DNA of 17,765 nucleotides from a candidate division Zixibacteria bacterium SM23_81 (GTDB lineage Bacteria > SM23-81): positions 1-17,765 of the forward strand of contig LJUY01000057.1 of assembly GCA_001304015.1 (NCBI GenBank). Reading direction: 5' to 3'. The position numbers were made by a program, and so were the translations under genes. The notes under the pieces are model-generated. The model ran no database searches and was not told the origin of the DNA. It was given only the letters and a program-made list of their open reading frames with translations. This document shows, piece by piece, positions 14,602 to 17,765 of the stretch; position 1 is the stretch's first letter, and every line of letters starts with the position of its first letter.

Positions 14602-14632
14602 AAAAGACGGTGTCCCCTTGAGAACACCGTCT
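14602..14632 (-). terminator. Likely intrinsic terminator of the EF-G-like gene
   Basis: A perfect nine-base inverted repeat, AGACGGTGT at 14605-14613 and ACACCGTCT at 14624-14632, encloses a 10-base loop 41 bases beyond the EF-G-like stop codon. On the minus strand it is followed by TTTG, so the U-tract is short. A second T6 run lies further on at 14563-14558. The stem is strong but the tail is weak, so termination is likely rather than certain. Confidence 0.65.
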
Positions 14633-14673
14633 GACAAAATACGAGCCGCTGCATCCGTGAGCGATGACCGAGC

Positions 14674-16743
14674 TTAGTCCTCTTTAGACTCGGCGATGAC
14701 CTTCTCGCTCACCTCCCTGGGTACCTCCTCATAATGGGAGAACTGGCGAGCGTGAAGACCTCGCCCCTGGGTCAAAGACCTCAAGGTGGTGGAATAGCGA
14801 TAGAGCTCTGCCAGGGGCACTTTGGCCTTGACCACCTGAAAACTTCCCTTCGGGTCGACCCCCAAAATCTTCCCCCTTCTCGAGGAGAGATCTCCCATCA
14901 CGTCGCCCATGAAGTCCTCTGGAACGGTAACCTGTATATCGTAGATGGGCTCCAGCAGAATCGGCTTTGCCTCCATGATGGCCTTTTTTAATGCCATGGA
15001 TCCGGCAATTTTGAAGGCCATCTCCGAGGAGTCCACCGAATGAAAAGAGCCATCGTAAAGAGTCACTTTGACATCCACGAGAGGATAGCCGGCTACGACC
15101 CCGTCTGTCATGGCCTCTTTAATTCCCTTTTCCACAGCGGGAATGAATTTGTTCGGGATGACCCCGCCGACGATGGCGTCCACGAATTCGAAACCACTGC
15201 CCCGGGGCAAGGGCTCTACCTTCACCCAGGTGTCTCCGTACTGCCCGCGACCACCCGTTTGCTTCTTGTACTTCCCTTGAGCTTGCGAATTGGCCTGTAT
15301 CGTCTCACGGTAGGCAATTCTGGGTTTGACCAGCTCCACGTCTACTCCAAACTTGCGCTTCAAGCGCCCGACGATGACGTCCAGGTGAAGCTCGCCGAGA
15401 CCCGAGATCACCGTCTGTTTGAGCTCACTGTCCACTTCTGTGACAAAGGTGGGATCTTCATCGTGAAGTTTGGCCAGGCCTGAGCTGATTTTTTCCTCGT
15501 CGCCTTTGGTCTTGGGCTCAATGGCCACCCTGATGACCGGTTTGGGAAACGCAATTGGTGGTAGGACGATGGGAGCTTTTTGATCGCTGAGCGTGTCGCC
15601 CGTATCCGTGTTCTTGAGCTTCACCACAGCCCCCATCTCCCCGGTATGCATGATGCCCACCTCTTTTCTTTCTTTACCGACCATGGCGTAAATCTGCCCG
15701 ATGCGCTCCGTGCCGCCTTTGCTGGTGTTTCGGACATCCATGCCCGATTTGAGAGTGCCGGAGTAAACGCGAAACAGAGAAAGTTCCCCCACATGGGGCT
15801 CTGAAATGGTCTTAAAGACGAGGGCGCAAAGGGGTTGATCGTCTGCTGCCTGCCGTGTCTCTTCACTGTTGGTTCCTGGCTTCAACCCTTTAATCACTCC
15901 CATGTCCTCGGGGGAGGGTAGATAGGCGACGATGGCGTCCATGAGAGGCCGGGTGCCTTTGTTCTCGAAGGCGTCGCCGCAAAGAAGGGGAAAAACCTTT
16001 CGGGTGATCGTGCTTTGACGCAATCCCCTGATAATTTCCTCTTCGGACAAATCGCCCTGGTCGAAGTACGCCTCCAGGAGCGCGTCGTCCGACTCCGCCG
16101 CCGCCTCCACGAGACGTTCGCGATGCTCGCTGACTAGCTCCTGCATGTCCGCGGGAATATCCGTTTCTTTCATCGTTCCTCCTGATTCGAAAAGCATCGC
16201 TTTCATCTTCACCAGATCGACCACACCTTTGAAACCAGCTGCTTGACCGATGGGAAGTTGAAGCGCCACCACCGCGTTTCCAAAGTGCTCCCGGGCCATG
16301 GTCAGAACCTTATAGAAGTCGGCATGCTCCTTATCCATCTTGTTCACAAAGATCAAGCGGGGAATCCCCTGTTCAGCGGCCAATTCCCACACATTCTCGG
16401 TACCCACCTCGATGCCAGAGGTGGCATGTATCAACACGACGCCTCCATCCACCACATGAATGGCCCCCACGACCTCGCCGATGAAATCGGCATATCCCGG
16501 CGTATCAAGAAGATGGATGCGATGTCCCTCCCAATCGAAATGCAACAGAGCCGTGCTGATGGAGATGTTGCGCTCTATCTCATCGGGATTGTAATCAGAG
16601 ATGGTATTTCCGGCATCAATACGCCCCAGGCGTTTGGTAATGCCCGACGTGAAACACTGGGCTTCTGCCAAAGTCGTTTTGCCCGAATCGCCATGAGCGA
16701 TGAGAGCAATGTTGCGATATTGTCCTGTCTTAAACTCTTTCAC
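14674..16743 (-). CDS. Elongation factor G-like GTPase (EF-G paralogue, FusA2/EF-G-2 type)
   Basis: This 689-residue five-domain translational GTPase resembles EF-G but belongs to the divergent paralogue group that includes Thermus EF-G-2. G1 is AHGDSGKT (16-23) instead of AHIDAGKT, G3 is DTPGYADF (80-87) with Tyr84 where canonical EF-G has the catalytic His, G4 is NKMD (134-137), and G5 is CGDA (255-258) instead of GSA. Switch I reads ERNISIST (57-64), with Asn and Ser in place of Gly and Thr of RGITI. The domain IV segment KYKKQTGGRGQYGDTW and the C-terminal SRRGKILG and QFSHYEEVP are conserved. The start is GTG at 16743 with GGAGG eight bases upstream. The gene stands alone between the rRNA operon and yebC. 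It may act in ribosome recycling or a special translocation step; it is unlikely to be the only EF-G. Confidence 0.93.
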   Translation of the reverse strand: MKEFKTGQYRNIALIAHGDSGKTTLAEAQCFTSGITKRLGRIDAGNTISDYNPDEIERNISISTALLHFDWEGHRIHLLDTPGYADFIGEVVGAIHVVDGGVVLIHATSGIEVGTENVWELAAEQGIPRLIFVNKMDKEHADFYKVLTMAREHFGNAVVALQLPIGQAAGFKGVVDLVKMKAMLFESGGTMKETDIPADMQELVSEHRERLVEAAAESDDALLEAYFDQGDLSEEEIIRGLRQSTITRKVFPLLCGDAFENKGTRPLMDAIVAYLPSPEDMGVIKGLKPGTNSEETRQAADDQPLCALVFKTISEPHVGELSLFRVYSGTLKSGMDVRNTSKGGTERIGQIYAMVGKERKEVGIMHTGEMGAVVKLKNTDTGDTLSDQKAPIVLPPIAFPKPVIRVAIEPKTKGDEEKISSGLAKLHDEDPTFVTEVDSELKQTVISGLGELHLDVIVGRLKRKFGVDVELVKPRIAYRETIQANSQAQGKYKKQTGGRGQYGDTWVKVEPLPRGSGFEFVDAIVGGVIPNKFIPAVEKGIKEAMTDGVVAGYPLVDVKVTLYDGSFHSVDSSEMAFKIAGSMALKKAIMEAKPILLEPIYDIQVTVPEDFMGDVMGDLSSRRGKILGVDPKGSFQVVKAKVPLAELYRYSTTLRSLTQGRGLHARQFSHYEEVPREVSEKVIAESKED

Positions 16744-16762
16744 GAAGCATGCCTCCTTGGGT

Positions 16763-16845
16763 GGATCGTTGATCGGTGATCGTTAATCGGTAATCGGTAA
16801 TCTAAAAGAAGAGGATTCGAGGATTCAGGGATTCGAGGATTCGAG
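16763..16845. repeat. Degenerate short-period intergenic repeats upstream of the EF-G-like gene
   Basis: 16763-16802 consists of variants of GGTAATCG/GGTGATCG/GTTAATCG, and 16811-16845 of variants of GAGGATTC. The period is about 7-8 bases with frequent single changes. Related blocks lie at 16994-17076. They sit in the probable untranslated leader of the EF-G-like mRNA. No coding potential is seen. Confidence 0.7.
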
Positions 16846-16969
16846 CGAAAAAATGCTAGAAGTTCTCAAAATTTACCAACAAGGTTGAAGAGTCCTAAGT
16901 CCTCTGATCCCACATCGTTTAAAACCTTTGCTTGTCAAGAGTGCTGAATAAGCAAACATCTCATCACTA

Positions 16970-16989
16970 ATGGTTTTCTACAAATTTAT
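16970..16989. repeat. 20-base direct repeat, copy 1
   Basis: The 20 bases beginning ATGGTTTTCT are identical to 17091-17110, with 101 bases between the two copies. The match ends at both sides (A versus G before, T versus A after). Confidence 0.85.
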
Positions 16990-16993
16990 TTAT

Positions 16994-17076
16994 TCGGTAA
17001 TCGTTAATCGGTGATCGGTAATCGAGAATACCTGGGTTCAAGGATTCCAGGCTTCAAAGATTAAAGGATTAAAGGG
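16994..17076. repeat. Second block of degenerate intergenic repeats
   Basis: 16994-17026 repeats the TCGGTAATCG/TTAATCGG words of 16763-16802, and 17034-17076 repeats GGATTCCAGG/AAGGATTAAAGG words. The block lies entirely between the two copies of the 20-base direct repeat. AAGGATTAAAGG (17064-17075) is also the inverted counterpart of CCTTTAATCCTT at 17172-17183. Confidence 0.7.
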
Positions 17077-17090
17077 CAAAAACACCGGTG

Positions 17091-17110
17091 ATGGTTTTCT
17101 ACAAATTTAT
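17091..17110. repeat. 20-base direct repeat, copy 2
   Basis: This is identical to 16970-16989. It lies immediately downstream (minus strand) of the -10 box at 17116-17111, so the expected transcription start falls within it. Confidence 0.85.
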
Positions 17111-17139
17111 ATTTTAATATTTATTAGCTTGCAAGTCAA
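17111..17139 (-). promoter_or_regulatory. Probable sigma70-type promoter for the EF-G-like gene
   Basis: On the minus strand TTGACT (17139-17134) and TAAAAT (17116-17111) are separated by exactly 17 bases. Each box matches consensus at 5 of 6 positions and the surroundings are A/T-rich. Transcription would start near 17104 and give a leader of about 360 bases before the GTG at 16743. It is the best promoter-like sequence in the window. It lies downstream of the rRNA terminator, which fits an independent transcription unit. Confidence 0.7.
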
Positions 17140-17170
17140 GGTTTGTTTTGTAATGTGGTGCTTTTTAATG

Positions 17171-17219
17171 TCCTTTAATCCTTGGCCCCTCGAACCCTTT
17201 AACCCTTCAACCCTTTCCT
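17171..17219. repeat. Third block of degenerate intergenic repeats
   Basis: The stretch is made of variants of CCTTTAATCC and AACCCTTCAA. Its minus strand carries AAGGATTAAAGG, the same word as the plus strand at 17064-17075, so the two blocks could pair across the promoter region. It abuts the rRNA terminator. Confidence 0.6.
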
Positions 17220-17221
17220 TT

Positions 17222-17252
17222 CCAATAAAAAAGCCCGCTCATAGCGGGCAAA
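17222..17252 (-). terminator. Intrinsic terminator of the rRNA operon
   Basis: On the minus strand GCCCGC (17249-17244), loop TATGA and GCGGGC (17238-17233) form a perfect six-pair GC stem followed by TTTTTT and ATT. It begins only a few bases after the 3' end of 5S rRNA. This is a textbook terminator structure. Confidence 0.93.
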
Positions 17253-17256
17253 TAAT

Positions 17257-17370
17257 CCGGCAGCGTCCTACTCTCCCGCAAGGTTTCCCAAGCAGTACCA
17301 TCGGCGCTGGAGGGCTTAACTTCTCTGTTCGGAATGGAAAGAGGTGTTACCCCTCCGCTATAGCCACCGG
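17257..17370 (-). rRNA. rrf: 5S ribosomal RNA
   Basis: The minus strand begins CCGGTGGCTATAGCGGAGGG and ends GGACGCTGCCGG. The conserved middle CCATTCCGAACAGAGAAG is followed by TTAAGCCCTCCAGCGCCGATGGTACTG-type loop sequences. The terminal CCGG/CCGG helix gives a length of about 114 bases; the ends may be off by a few bases. It is the last gene of an rRNA operon reading leftward. Confidence 0.95.
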
Positions 17371-17494
17371 AAAAAGATGTGCCTGGCTGGGGCCTCACGA
17401 GTGGGTCGCATATACCCCATTTAATCTGATGGTTCTTGACAACCCGAACCAGGCCACGAAAAAAATGACAACCGCATAGAGAAGAGGTAAAGTA

Positions 17495-17518
17495 AGAATT
17501 CTCGCAAGCGAAAATTCT
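17495..17518 (-). other. Hairpin in the 23S-5S spacer, likely RNA processing site
   Basis: On the minus strand AGAATTTTCGC (17518-17508) pairs with GCGAGAATTCT (17505-17495) across a two-base gap, with one G-U pair that would be a mismatch on the other strand. It begins within a few bases of the 23S 3' end. The rest of the roughly 150-base spacer (17371-17519) contains no tRNA that I can recognise. A role in RNase cleavage of the precursor is inferred from position. Confidence 0.6.
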
Positions 17519-17519
17519 A

Positions 17520-17765
<246 letters not shown>

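Noticed and set aside
16895-16945. TTGACA on the minus strand near 16934 as a second promoter for the EF-G-like gene
   Set aside because: No acceptable -10 box follows at 16-18 bases.
16763-17076. CRISPR array from recurring short words
   Set aside because: The units are only 7-10 bases, imperfect and without constant-length spacers; no cas gene is present.
17371-17519. tRNA in the 23S-5S spacer
   Set aside because: Short stems exist (TGGTTC/GAACCA around 17430-17451) but no cloverleaf could be assembled.

Overview
The window is a bacterial chromosomal segment in which every protein-coding gene, and the rRNA operon at the right edge, reads on the minus strand (leftward). Coding capacity is high and Shine-Dalgarno sites of the GGAGG type are common. 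The genes are mostly housekeeping: Holliday-junction processing, queuosine, MEP isoprenoid pathway, peptidoglycan precursor, cysteinyl-tRNA synthetase. The order yebC-ruvC-ruvA-ruvB ... DUF2905-queA and the presence of ispD-ispF and cysS in one run recall Firmicutes and neighbouring phyla, but the sequence alone does not fix the phylum. Small Cys-rich redox or metal proteins, an FmdE homologue and an M42 peptidase hint at an anaerobic or thermophilic lifestyle, which is inference only. The left edge is exactly the outer end of an insertion sequence and the right edge falls inside 23S rRNA at the sarcin-ricin loop. Both are typical repeat-caused contig breaks, so the window may be one whole assembly contig.

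Layout from right to left, in transcription order: partial 23S rRNA, a spacer with a strong hairpin, 5S rRNA and an intrinsic terminator (17765-17222). Next comes a repeat-rich non-coding stretch with a good sigma70-type promoter (17220-16744), then a divergent EF-G paralogue ending near a terminator hairpin (16743-14602). yebC-ruvC-ruvA-ruvB follows (14454-11471). A 184-base spacer full of inverted repeats separates it from a tight run of 11 genes: fmdE-like, ECF S component, DUF2905, queA, ispD, ispF, dedA, ddl, M42 peptidase, btpA, cysS (11286-2719), with gaps from -4 to about 60 bases. A 57-residue Cys-rich desulforedoxin-like gene (2588-2415) follows. Then a 392-base gap whose minus strand can fold into a chain of stem-loops inside a closing helix, a nitroreductase of the iodotyrosine-deiodinase type (2022-1354), and a complete IS256/Mutator-like insertion sequence (1265-1).

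How the genes work together: RuvC, RuvA and RuvB form the full branch-migration and resolution set. IspD and IspF catalyse two MEP-pathway steps, and their reading frames overlap by four bases. QueA acts late in queuosine synthesis, and the ECF S component nearby could import a vitamin-like small molecule, but no energising module is present. BtpA and cysS are five bases apart and probably translationally coupled.

The points most worth a second look are the candidate structured RNA at 2104-2393, the fmdE/ECF-S pair inside the usual ruvB-DUF2905-queA neighbourhood, the deiodinase-like nitroreductase with its Glu-Tyr-Lys lid triad, and the family of degenerate short-period intergenic repeats, one block of which is bracketed by a 20-base duplication next to the EF-G promoter.
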